A DNA stretch of 64,000 nt, from contig NZ_CP051154.1 in NCBI RefSeq assembly GCF_012317045.1, positions 2,046,001 through 2,110,000 on the forward strand, written 5' to 3'. Numbering within the stretch: the first letter of the stretch is position 1; every line of letters begins with the position of its first letter. Below, one piece after another: positions 23,487 to 33,400 of the stretch. Below the pieces are notes generated by a model that worked only from the letters and a program-made list of their open reading frames with translations, made no database searches and was not told the DNA's origin. Source of the stretch: Leifsonia sp. PS1209. Its GTDB lineage: Bacteria > Actinomycetota > Actinomycetes > Actinomycetales > Microbacteriaceae. The position numbers and the translations under genes are program-made.

Positions 23487-23881
23487 GGCGTGGCGGAGGT
23501 GAAGCCGTCGGGGAAAGACACCGTGCGGTCGGGCCCCATCGGACGGAGGCCGTCCGGCAGCGGGAACCCGACCGTGTACTCGACCAGCGGGGCGTTCATG
23601 TCGCCCCAGTCGTCCTTCTTCACCCGGATGGCGTCGGTCGACACCTCGGTGATGCGCACGCGCAGCCAGCGGCCGTCGTCGAGGCGCAGTTCGAACGGGT
23701 CGGCCAGGTAGCCGATGCCGAGCGCATCCAGGTGCTCCTCGGCGTCGAGCCAGTCGACCACACCGGTCACCCGGCGGCCGAGCAGGTCGACGGCGACGAA
23801 GCCGTCGCCGTCCTGGTCCATCCAGCCGAGCAGTTCGCCGTCGGAGCGGCGGTGCTCGATCCAGGTCTCCGGAACGCTCAT
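23483..23881 (-). CDS. conserved hypothetical protein coupled to GyrI-like gene
   Basis: A 132-residue cytoplasmic protein starting MSVPETWIEHRRSDGELLGWMDQDGDGFVAVDLLGRRVTG, with a later beta-rich section (DPFELRLDDGRWLRVRITEVSTDAIRVKKDDWGD) and a closing EYTVGFPLPDGLRPMG. I do not recall a named domain. The ATG at 23881 has a -10-like TATGGT (23893-23888, minus strand) 6 bases upstream, implying a leaderless transcript. Its stop overlaps the start of the GyrI-like gene, so both are made from one message and perhaps act together. Confidence 0.7.
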   Translation of the reverse strand: MSVPETWIEHRRSDGELLGWMDQDGDGFVAVDLLGRRVTGVVDWLDAEEHLDALGIGYLADPFELRLDDGRWLRVRITEVSTDAIRVKKDDWGDMNAPLVEYTVGFPLPDGLRPMGPDRTVSFPDGFTSATP

Positions 23882-23923
23882 CGGCCCACCATACAAGGTG
23901 CCTGCGATGGGCAGGGATACCGT

Positions 23924-23929
23924 TACAGT
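23924..23929 (+). promoter_or_regulatory. -10 element of the ABC-F leader transcript
   Basis: TACAGT ends 7 bases before the GTG of a nine-codon upstream ORF (23937), so transcription should begin on or next to that codon. No consensus -35 is seen; an AT-rich ATACAAGG (23891-23898) lies about where WhiB7-type promoters carry an AT-rich box, but this is weak. Confidence 0.45.
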
Positions 23930-23936
23930 GGACCCT

Positions 23937-23966
23937 GTGCTGATCCCCGAAATCGACAGAGCCTAG
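23937..23966 (+). CDS. putative leaderless regulatory upstream ORF of the ABC-F gene
   Basis: GTG-initiated ORF encoding MLIPEIDRA and ending with TAG. It lies at the predicted 5' end of the transcript that continues into the ABC-F gene. The stop codon sits on the first base of hairpin A (23966-23985), a spacing that would let a stalled ribosome change folding of the leader. This resembles leader peptides of antibiotic-inducible ABC-F genes. The ORF and hairpins are visible; translation and stalling are inferred. Confidence 0.45.
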   Translation: MLIPEIDRA

Positions 23967-24095
23967 CCACCGACTTCTCGGTGGCGGCCCCGCAGCAGCG
24001 TCAGCGCACAGCCCTCGGCAGGGGAGTCCTCTGCAGGGCAGCGCCGACGTGCGACGCCGTCGAACCCGCACACCGGCGATCCGCCGGGACGCGGG
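23966..24095 (+). promoter_or_regulatory. structured attenuator-like leader of the ABC-F gene
   Basis: Three hairpins follow the upstream ORF. A: 23966-23985, 8-bp perfect stem GCCACCGA/TCGGTGGC with CTTC loop. B: 23998-24057, a long composite stem (GCGT+CGCAC with GTGCG+ACGC outside, GCCCT/AGGGC, then GCAGGGG/CCTCTGC inside). C: 24065-24095, CCCGC/GCGGG enclosing CCGGCG/CGCCGG, followed by CAGGTTTCTG, a possible weak terminator. CGCCG at 24055-24059 (or 24042-24046) could pair with CGGCG in C, an alternative that would dissolve C. Attenuation is inference from this geometry. Confidence 0.5.
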
Positions 24096-24152
24096 CAGGT
24101 TTCTGATCATTCCGCTCCCGCATTCGGTCGAGCGCGCACTTCTAGGGGATCC

Positions 24153-25757
24153 ATGTCCAACGCATCCATCGTCCTGTCCACCCTCTCGTTCTCCTGGCCG
24201 GACGGCGAGCCGGCCATCGCCGGCGTCACCGGCAGTTTCGGCTCCGGCCGCACCGGCCTCGTCGGCGACAACGGAGCGGGCAAGTCCACGCTCCTGCGGC
24301 TCATCGCCGGCGAGCTCACCCCCACGAGCGGCAGCATCAGCACCACCGGCGAGATCGGCTATCTCGCGCAGTCCGTGACCTGGCGGGATGCGACGACGCT
24401 GGCCGACCTGCTCGGCATCGCGCCCATCGTCAGCGCCCTGCGCGCCATCGAGAGCGGCGACGTCGACGAGCGGCACTTCGACACCGTCGGCGACGACTGG
24501 GACATCGAGTCCCGCGCCGACGAGCAGCTGCGCCGCCTCGGCTTCAGCTCCGCCGACCTCGACCGCAGCGTCGGCACCCTGTCCGGCGGCGAGGTCATGC
24601 TCATCGCCATCGCCGGTCTCCGCGTGCGGCGCCTGCCGATCACGCTGCTCGACGAGCCGAGCAACAACCTCGACCGCGACGCCAAACGGATGCTCGCCGA
24701 CCTGCTCGACACCTGGCCGGGCACCCTCGTAGTCGTCAGCCACGACCTCGACCTGCTCGACCGGATGGATCAGACGGCCGAACTCTACGACGGCAGGCTC
24801 ACCGTGTTCGGCGGCCCGTACAGCCAGTGGAAGGAGAACCTCGACCGGCAGCAGGCGGCCGCCGTGCTCGCTGCCCAGGCGGCGGAGCACGCCGTGAAGG
24901 CGGAACACCGCCAGCGCGCAGAGGCGGAGAGCAAGCTCGCCAAGCGGGCGCGAACGGCGAAGACCGCGAACGAGAACAAGAAGGGGTCGAAGATCCTGAT
25001 GAACGGGCTGGCGTCCCGGGCGGAGAACTCCGCGGGCAAACTGCGCGCCGGGCTCGACGACAAGCTGGACGCCGCGAAGGCGAACAGAGCGGCGGCGGCG
25101 GCGCGTATCCGGCCCGACCAGAAGATCAGCCTGCAGCTGCCCGACCCGGATGTGCCCTCCGGCCGACGCATCGGTGAACTGCACGGCACAGACCGCACGA
25201 TCATCGTGCAGGGTCCGGAGCGCATCGCGATCGTCGGCGCGAACGGTGTTGGAAAGACGACGCTGCTCGAGAACCTGGTCGCCGGACGCGCGTCTGAGTC
25301 CGGCCGGGCCGGCGGGGTGCTGCACACCGACAGGGTCGGTTATCTCAGCCAGCGGCTCACCGGACTCGACGAGTCGCGCAGCGTGCTCGACACCCTGCGT
25401 GCGGTGGCGCCCCAGGTTCCGGATGCGCAGCTCCGCAACCAGCTCGGCCGCCTGCTGGTCTCCGGCAGCGACGTGAACCGTGCGGTCGGCACGCTCTCCG
25501 GCGGCGAGCGGTTCCGGGTGTCGCTCGCCCGGCTGCTGTTCGCCGACCCTCCCGCTCAGCTGCTGGTGCTGGACGAGCCGACGAACAACCTCGACCTGGT
25601 GAGTGTCGACCAGCTGGTGACGGCGCTCACCGCCTACCGCGGCGCGGTGCTGGTGGTGAGTCACGACGACCGGTTCTTGACGCGGCTCGGGTTGACGGAG
25701 GTGCTGGAGCTCGGGTCGGCGGGGGAGCTGCGGCGGGTGGAGGTGGCCGCGGGCTGA
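24153..25757 (+). CDS. ABC-F family ribosome-protection-type ATPase
   Basis: A 534-residue soluble protein with two ABC ATPase domains and no membrane segments. Domain 1: Walker A GDNGAGKST (38-46), signature LSGGEVML, Walker B LLDEPSNNLD. A long charged, Ala/Lys-rich linker (about 225-310) follows. Domain 2: Walker A GANGVGKTT, signature LSGGERFRVSL and Walker B LVLDEPTNNLDL. ABC-F proteins enter the ribosomal E site, and many protect against macrolides, lincosamides, pleuromutilins or related drugs. The class of drug, if any, cannot be read here. The structured leader with a micro-ORF favours an inducible resistance role over housekeeping EttA. The ATG at 24153 follows AGGGGATCC. Confidence 0.92.
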   Translation: MSNASIVLSTLSFSWPDGEPAIAGVTGSFGSGRTGLVGDNGAGKSTLLRLIAGELTPTSGSISTTGEIGYLAQSVTWRDATTLADLLGIAPIVSALRAIESGDVDERHFDTVGDDWDIESRADEQLRRLGFSSADLDRSVGTLSGGEVMLIAIAGLRVRRLPITLLDEPSNNLDRDAKRMLADLLDTWPGTLVVVSHDLDLLDRMDQTAELYDGRLTVFGGPYSQWKENLDRQQAAAVLAAQAAEHAVKAEHRQRAEAESKLAKRARTAKTANENKKGSKILMNGLASRAENSAGKLRAGLDDKLDAAKANRAAAAARIRPDQKISLQLPDPDVPSGRRIGELHGTDRTIIVQGPERIAIVGANGVGKTTLLENLVAGRASESGRAGGVLHTDRVGYLSQRLTGLDESRSVLDTLRAVAPQVPDAQLRNQLGRLLVSGSDVNRAVGTLSGGERFRVSLARLLFADPPAQLLVLDEPTNNLDLVSVDQLVTALTAYRGAVLVVSHDDRFLTRLGLTEVLELGSAGELRRVEVAAG

Positions 25758-25759
25758 GG

Positions 25760-26305
25760 TCAGTCCCCGGCGCCCACCGCCACCGCAGCCTGCAGCCGCC
25801 GGATGACTTCGCCGCGCAGGCCGGAGGCGAGCAGCCCGGGCCCGAGCGGCCCGGCGGAGTCGTGGCCGAGCGGGGGCAGGGTCGCGAGGGCGGTCCTCGC
25901 CTCCGCGCTCAGCCGCGCGAGCTGCCAGGCGATCTCGGCGTCGAGCGCATCCGGTCGTTCCGGTGCGGCGAGCGCCGCCGCCGTGGCCGCGTACGCCGCT
26001 GCGCCGAGGGCGTGCGCGCCCATGTGCGCGACGCCGGCCGCCTGCGCTGCCGCCCGCGCGGCGGCGACCGCGGCCGGCGAGCTGACCGCCTTCGCCGCGC
26101 GACCCGCCACGAACCGGCGACGGATCTCCTCGGCGGCCCCGAGCTCGCCGCGCGCGAACGCCCTGGTTCGTGCGATCGCATCCCGGGCCCGGTCGTCGTC
26201 GGGCGCCTCCTCCTCGAACAGCGGCAGCACCCGCTCCGCGCAGTCCGCGGCCCACACCGCCACGATGCGGCGGTCCTCTTCACTCAACGACTGCGGCGAC
26301 GGCAT
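25760..26305 (-). CDS. putative immunity protein (Imm5-like helical family)
   Basis: A 181-residue all-alpha, Ala-rich protein beginning MPSPQSLSEEDRRIVAVWAADCAERVLPLFE, with RARDAIARTRAFARGE and HMGAHALGAAAYAATAAALA. This pattern matches proteins annotated as putative immunity protein in other actinomycetes. They are thought to neutralise a toxin of a polymorphic-toxin or similar system, but no toxin gene is adjacent. The two converging stops with ABC-F are only 3 bases apart. Assignment is by resemblance from memory. Confidence 0.65.
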   Translation of the reverse strand: MPSPQSLSEEDRRIVAVWAADCAERVLPLFEEEAPDDDRARDAIARTRAFARGELGAAEEIRRRFVAGRAAKAVSSPAAVAAARAAAQAAGVAHMGAHALGAAAYAATAAALAAPERPDALDAEIAWQLARLSAEARTALATLPPLGHDSAGPLGPGLLASGLRGEVIRRLQAAVAVGAGD

Positions 26306-26682
26306 ACCGCCAGCCTTTCACACCGGCCGCTGGCGCGTCCGGCCGCGAGTAGTTCACGCGGAGAACGCGCGCGACGCGCCGCCCGTTTCTCCGCCCGAAC
26401 GGAGAACCGCGAGCATTCGGGCCGTTCTTCCGTCCTCACCAATGCGCGGCAGCGGACGCCGCCGTCTCCGTTCCAGCGGACACGCGGTCGCGCGGCGGTC
26501 CGGACTCCGCTTGTGCGGAGAGTACAGCGGCGTGTCGCCCTACGACTCCGCCGTTATGGCTCACACACCAGCACCCTGGACCGCGGAAACCGTTTGACCG
26601 TACGCTGTCATCCACGTGAGCTTCACGCGCTGAGCGCATCCAGGACCTGTTCGATCTCGAACACTCGAGAAGGGGGAGCACG
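26306..26682. other. intergenic stretch of 377 bases without a credible gene
   Basis: No convincing ORF was found; the open frames have no family pattern. The only structures are short GC palindromes and the palindrome at 26648-26663 next to the following gene. Confidence 0.6.
26648..26663. promoter_or_regulatory. 16-bp palindrome before the membrane-protein gene
   Basis: TGTTCGA and TCGAACA are separated by TC, a perfect 7-bp inverted repeat, 19 bases before the ATG at 26683 and just upstream of AGAAGGGGGAG. It could be an operator or a short hairpin in the leader. Confidence 0.4.
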
Positions 26683-27339
26683 ATGGAGGAGCCGAGCGGC
26701 GCCGTGACCGGGGAGGCACCGCCGCAGCGGGTGGGGAGGAGGCGCCGGCCGACCGTCGACACCATCGCCGTCATCGTTCTCTCCACGGTCGCCGTGCTCA
26801 CGGCGTGGTGCGGTTTCGAGTCCTCGAAGTGGGGCGGGGAGATGTCCATCGCGTTCAGCCAGGCGTCGAGCGCCAGGGTGCAGGCCGGCGACTATGCCAG
26901 CCAGGCACGGGATGCGCGGGCGCTCGACCAGGGCGTCTTCGAACAGTGGGTGCTCGCCGACGCCCGCGGCGACACCCAGCTGGTCGACTACATCGAGGCG
27001 CGGTTCTCGCCGGAGTTCGCCGTCGCCTTCGACGCCTGGACCGCTGAGGGACGCGTCGATCGTGGGCCGTTCGTCCGGTCCGACTACGTTCCTCCCGGCA
27101 CGGCGGAGGCCAAGAAGCTCAACGACCGCGCCGACGAGCGCTACAACGCCGCACTGACGGACAACGCGCGCGGAGACAACTACTCGCTGCTCACGGTCAT
27201 GTTCGCGCTGGTGCTCTTCCTCGCCGCCATGTCGCAGCGCGCCATCCCGCGCACGGGGCGCCTGGTCCTGATCGGCACGGCCATCGCCTTCGCCCTGTTC
27301 GGCGTCGTGCTTCTCGCCACCTTTCCGATCCGGATCTGA
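26683..27339 (+). CDS. membrane protein with soluble central domain, unknown function
   Basis: A 218-residue protein. An N-terminal membrane segment (residues about 25-45, TIAVIVLSTVAVLTAWCGF) is followed by ESSKWGGEMSIAFSQASSARVQAGDYASQA, an extracytoplasmic helical region, and two C-terminal membrane segments (about 165-190 and 195-218). The arrangement resembles DUF4337-like membrane proteins. I cannot name a function. GGGGGAG before the ATG is a good ribosome site. The gene stands alone, with a palindrome just upstream. It is 101 bases before the giant surface-protein gene. Confidence 0.75.
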   Translation: MEEPSGAVTGEAPPQRVGRRRRPTVDTIAVIVLSTVAVLTAWCGFESSKWGGEMSIAFSQASSARVQAGDYASQARDARALDQGVFEQWVLADARGDTQLVDYIEARFSPEFAVAFDAWTAEGRVDRGPFVRSDYVPPGTAEAKKLNDRADERYNAALTDNARGDNYSLLTVMFALVLFLAAMSQRAIPRTGRLVLIGTAIAFALFGVVLLATFPIRI

Positions 27340-27397
27340 CCGGTCCCGAATCCGCTGGGGTGGAAAGAGGGGTCTAGAGGGTTTCTGTACATCCTCG

Positions 27398-27403
27398 TAT
27401 AGT
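27398..27403 (+). promoter_or_regulatory. candidate -10 element of the giant surface-protein gene
   Basis: TATAGT lies 37 bases before the ATG at 27441. No matching -35 at 17 bases was found. Confidence 0.4.
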
Positions 27404-27440
27404 TCGGAGCGCGTGACGAAGCGAATGGGGATTCGGTGTC

Positions 27441-30400
27441 ATGATGCGCTCGGCGAGACGATCAGGGGCAGGTCGGCTGGCTGGAGGTGCGCTTGCTGCG
27501 CTCCTCGTTCTCGCGATGATCCCCGTCGCCGCGGCCCCCGCCGCCGCGGAAGGGCCGAGTGAGCTCACGCTCACCAAGACGGCGTCGGCGACGACCGTCG
27601 CGCCGGGGGAGACGTTCACCTACACCCTCGAAGTCGGCTGCTCGGCCGTGGACATCGGCACCGGATGCACGAACGCGACCCTCACGGATTCGGTCCCCGG
27701 CGCGTTCGAGGTCGTCAGCGTGTCCGTCGGCACCGGGCTGTCGGCGGAGACCCCGCAGGTGTCCGGTCAGGACGTCACGGTGGTCTTCAACTCGCCGCTG
27801 GACGATCCGCCCGGCGCCATCGGGCTGCCGGCGTCGGCCACCGGCGTCGTGACCATCACCGTCCGGGCGCGGGACGACCTGCCGTTCGAGGCGAGCGGCA
27901 TCCCGGTCCCGAACTCCGCGGAGCTCACGGCGACCAACCAGCTGGCACCGGCCGATTCGACCGCGAGCGTCACACCGATCGTGCCCCTCGACCTTGCGAC
28001 GACGGCGAGTAAATCGTTCGATCCGACCGGCGCTCCCGCCGACCCCGGCACCCCGACGACGCTGACGCTCACCGGCACGAACACCTCCAATGCCGGCGTC
28101 GACAGCATCGTCCTGACCGATCCGCCCGACCCGACGGCGACTCCCAATCCGTTCGACCACCTCGCGCTGGACTCGCTCGGCACCGTGACGTTCCCCGCTC
28201 CCGCCGATCAGGTGCAGGTCGATGTCTGGGACGGCACGAAGTGGGTGCTCGGCACCCCGGGGCCGACCGCCGTGCTTCCGGGCGGCGTCCCGGCCGACGG
28301 CGTCTCCGGGGTGAGGATCACGTTCAGCAACTCGGCAGGCGAGCCGATCCCCGCGGATGCCAGCGGGTCCGTGGAGGTGAACCTGGTGCAGCGGCCGGAC
28401 GTCGCCGACCTCACCGCTGCGTTCGTGGTCGACAACACCGTGCAGAGCGAGGTGACGCACGGCACGGACACCGCGACCGGCACCGCCTCCGCCGACTACA
28501 CGATCCAGTCCAGCGTCGTCACGGTCGCCGCGACGAAGTCGTTCAATCCGAACCCGATCGTCGCCGGAGACCCGACGACGGTCACGATCGGCGGCACCAA
28601 CCAGAGCGCCGTCCCGCTGACGGAGCTGAGCTTCACCGAGCCCACACTGACCGGCGCCGATCCTTTCGCAGACGGTTTCCCCGCCGGGACGTCGTTCGCC
28701 GGGTTCACGAGCGGCGTGGAGTGGCCGGACGGCGCCACCGGTGTGAGCGTCCACTATTACTACGCGGACGGCACGGACGAGGTGCTCACCTCGACGACGC
28801 CGGACAGCATCCCGGCCCCCGACCCGGCGAAATCCGTCGCGCGGTTCTCCGTCACGTTCACGGGCACCATCCCTCCCGGTGCGAGCGCGAGCATCCCGTT
28901 CACCCTCGACACCGACGCGGGGATCACCACGGATTCGACCACGATCAGCAACAGCCAGACGGTCGATGGGACGTCGGCGTCCGGCACGACCGGGACGGCG
29001 ACGGCCACCGCCGATCTCACGGTCTACACCTCGCGGCTCGACACGACGATCGGCAAGGTGATCAGCCCGAACGAGATCGCGTCCTCCGCCGGAGAGTTCG
29101 TGACGGTGCAGCTGCCCGCCTCCACCAGCCCGTTCCCGCAATCGACCGTGGATGCGACCACCATCGTCGTGCAGGACCCTCCCGGCGACCCGCCGGCGCT
29201 CACCGACTGGTGGAACCACTTCGACGCGACGGCGATCACGCAGACGGCCGTTCCCGCCGGCTCGACGCTGACCATCCAGTATTGGGACGGGACACAGTGG
29301 GTCGACCTGCCCGGTGCGGTCGGCATCGCGGGGCCGACAGTGTTCTCGATGGACATCCCGGCCGACCTGCAGGACGACATCCAGGGCCTGCGCTTCGTCT
29401 ACACCGCACCGGATGGATTCCCCCCTGGCACCACCGTTCAGCCCAACGTGACGATGTCGTTGCGCGACCAGCTCCGCGATGGCAGCGGTCCCGCGACCGG
29501 CACCGACGAGACGATCGAGAACTGCGCGGCGTCCTCGGCGACAGGGGTCGGCGGCGAATCGGCATCGGCCGTGATCCCGTCGCCGTGCCCCGTCGTCGAC
29601 CTGATCGCCGGAGTACTTCCTGGAGGCGACGACTTCCTCACCAAGAGCTGGGCGGCCCCGAAGGTGCTCACGGCCAGGAGCGAGGCGCAGACGACGGCCA
29701 CCCTCGACTGGTCGACCGGCGGCAGGGCGAACCTGGGCACGATGGTGATCTCCGACCCGTCCGACCCGGCGACCACCGCACTGTCCGACTCGGTGTTCAA
29801 TGCCTTCGACCTCGTCGGGATCCCGGCGATCACCGCAGCGCAGGACCCGCATCTGATCTACGACCAGGTCACCTCCGTTCAGCTCTACAACGGCACGGCC
29901 TGGGTCGACGCGGCGAACGACCCCTGCCCCGCCGCCTGCATCGGCACCTTCCCCGGCCTGACCCTCACCGCAGCCGAACAGGCGTCGACGGTCGGGATGC
30001 GGATGACGTACGCCGAGAGCCCCGATCGCGCGAGCGCATCGGCCGGCGACCCGACGGCTCCGCCGGTCGGCTCCGGCGTCGCCCGCTCCACGGGCAACGA
30101 CCGCGCCATCGTGCTCACCTTCCAGCTGCGCGACGAGGTCAGGGCGCCCGTCACCACGCCGGACCCCGTCATCGCGACGCGCCTCTACAACACGGGCACA
30201 GCGGGGGAGATCGAGAACACCGCCCGGGCAACCGGCACGTCGTCGGTCGACGGCTCGACGGTCACGGACACCGCCGCCGACATCGTGCGGCTCCTGGACG
30301 TCCCCCTCAACGTCACCCTGAGCAAGACGTGGGAGGGCGGTCCGCTCGGTGTGCCGCAGGCCGGCGTAGACCCCGCCCTGTACCCGTCCGGCCGGATCAC

Positions 30401-33400
30401 CCTGGTCGCCACCAACACCACGGCGGCCAGCGTCGACAACCTGACCATCAGCGATCCGGCGCCCGGCAGCTCATCCACCCCGTTCGAGGTCTTCGACCTC
30501 GTGAAGTTCGAGAGCATCGGAGTCCCCGCCGGGGCCACCGCCTCGACCGTGGAGCTGACGACGGCCGGGGGAGTGACCACCGGATACTCGATCGCGGACG
30601 CGCTCGCGTTGACACCGGCCCAGCTCGCGGACGTGGTGTCGCTGCGGGTCGTCCACACCGGGCGCATCCAGGCGGGCGAGGCGTCGACGGTCGTCTTCGA
30701 CACCCGGCTGCGGGCGACAGGGCGCACGTCGGGGGATCCGGTGACCGCCGCGGAGTTCTCGCCGGTCGAGAACGTCGCCCAGGCGGGCGTGAGCGACGAG
30801 GGCGGCGCCGCCGGCGGAAGCCCGACCACCAACGCCTCCGGGTCGATCGAACTCGCCGACGGCGTCCTGACCGTCGCCACCTCGAAGACCATCGTCCCCG
30901 CTCAGCAGACGGAGCCGGACGACTCTCCGGTCACGGTCACGATGTCCGGTCAGCCAGGGGGCACGGTCCGGGCGAGGCGCATCACCCTGTCCGACGCCTC
31001 CGGCACGTTCTGGAACGCGTTCGACTTCGTGGGCTTCTCCACCCCGCTCGCTCTCACGGCCCCGATCGACCGGGTCCAGATCGACGTGTGCACCGGCCGA
31101 AGCTTCGGCGACCCCACGGCGGACTGCGAGGCGGACGGGGGCACCTGGATCCTCGGTGTGCGCCAGACGGAGGCAGACGCCAACGCGTCACCGCTCCCCG
31201 CCGGGGTGACTGCAGACCAGGTGGAGGGCATCCGCTTCGTCTTCACCCAGCTGAACGGCGACCTCCTGCAGCCGTCTCCGCTGCAGACCGTCGCCATCAG
31301 CGCGCAACGCCGCGCCGACCTCCGCTCGGGCGGACCGGTGCCGAGCGACCTCTCCACGAACGCTCCAGCGCCCGGGGAGAGCGCGGCGGGCACCTTCACG
31401 AACACGGTCGACGCCCTGGCGGAGGGCACCTTCGAAACGGGAGGCCCTCCGTACACCGCCACGGACTCGAGCACCGCGATCGTGCAGTACCTGCACGCCA
31501 CCAGCGCGGTGCAGGTGTCCAAGTCGCCCGCAGGCGTGCAGCAACCGGGCACGGTCATCCCGTACACCCTCACCGTGACCAACACCGGCGCCATCGCCGT
31601 CACCGACCCGGTGATCACCGACCAGCTGCCCACCGACGCCGTTGGACCGCTCCTCGTCTTCGACCCGTTCGCCGACCCGGGGACGAGCCCGTACAGCTAC
31701 GCCCTGGCCGGGGCGGCACCCGCACCCCCGGGCGGACCTCCGATGCCCACCGATCCCGCCGACGTGGATGCGACCGTCAGCCAGGCCGGAGCGCGCATCC
31801 AGTTCACCTTCCCGCTGGGGACGGTGCTCGAAGTCGGTCAGACGTACACGATCACGATCGCGCTGATGTTCCGCACAGGGCTCGCGGCCGGTACGAACGT
31901 GACGAACACGCTGAGCGTCGCCGGCGACCGTCCGTTCGACAGCTGCGGCGGCACCCTGGACCCCGCCACCGGGGCCTGCTCGACGGACACCACCGTCACC
32001 GTCGAGACCGCCGGCGCCCTCCGCGGCATCAAGGGCGTCCGCGCCACGGACACCGAGCTGGGCGTGGAGTCCACCAACCCGGCCGTCACCTGCGTTCCCG
32101 ACGCCGACGGCTTCTACGCCGGACCGTGCGTCCCGATCACCAAGCCGGGCGGCACCGAGGTGTGGCGGCTCAACCTGATCAACACCGGCACGCTTCCGAT
32201 GGACAGGATGGTGGCGATCGACAAGCTGCCGACGCCGGGAGACACCGGGGTGCTGACCCCGCTGCCCCGCGGCTCGGAGTTCCGGCCGACATACACCGGC
32301 AGTGCGGTGCTCGCCTCTGCACCGCCCGGCGCGACCCTCGCGCAGTACTACACGACGGACGCCGCTCCGTGCACCGACGACCTGTCGACGACGGGCGTCG
32401 CGTGCCCGCCCGGAGCGTGGACGCCCTGGGATGCGGCGGTCGACCCGACGACCGTGACCGGGCTGAAGTTCGTCGTCACGTTCGATCCGACCATCGCGCC
32501 GGGCGGCGCCATCGCGATCGACGTCACGACCAGGACCCCCGCCGTGCCTCCGACCGGGCTCGACGACCCGATCGCCTGGAACACCGTCGGCGTCGCCGGC
32601 CGGGTGCTCGTCGGCGCCACGCCGACCGTGACCGCGCAGACGGAGGGCAACAAGGTGGGCGTCGCCCTCGCGACCGGCCCGGTCTCCGTGATCAAGCAGG
32701 TGACCGGCGCCGGAGCCGGCTACGCGCCGGCCACCTTCACCGGCGAGCTCCGCTGCGTGTCGGCGGGCGTCGCTCTCGACCCGATCCCCGTCACCCTGAC
32801 GCCCGGCACCCCTGTGACCGTCGACGATCTGCCCTGGGGGGCCGAGTGCACCGTCGTCGAGGACGACGCCGGCCAGACCTCCGGCACCGCGACCCAGGTC
32901 GTCGTCGGCACAGGCACCGACCCCGTCCCGGTGATCTCGGTGACGAACGTGTACGACCTCGCCGGTCTGGTCGTGGTCAAGAGCGTCGATTCGAACGCGG
33001 TCGATCAGGACGGCACCCCCATCGCATACGGCCCGTTTACGGTCACGGTCGACTGCACCTTCCTCGGCGCCGCCGTGTACGCCGACGGCTACGGACCGCT
33101 GCGGCCGATGACGGCCGACCTGACCGACGGGGAAGCCCTCACGCTCAGCGGGCTCCCGGCAGGCGCCTCCTGCGTGGTGACGGAGACCGACGCCAAGGGC
33201 GCTGCCTCGACTACGACGACCACGGTCACCTCCGGAGGAACCACCGGCCCGACCGCTGGCGACAGCACGACAGTCGTGCTGACCCCGGATGCCGGGACGG
33301 ACCCGACCTCGACAGTGACCGTCACGAACACGTTCGGCGTCGGCGCGATTCGCCTCGTCAAGGTGGTCGACGGCGCGGGCGGAGCGGCGTTCGGCGCCGG

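Noticed and set aside
22848..26255. Very long open frame (1,135 codons) on the minus strand
   Set aside because: Only its last 212 codons (GyrI-like) make sense; the rest is antisense to the ABC-F gene and reflects high GC.
26648..26663. Possible LexA (SOS) box
   Set aside because: Arms are GTTCGA...TCGAAC, the reverse of the actinobacterial SOS box orientation (TCGAAC...GTTCGA).
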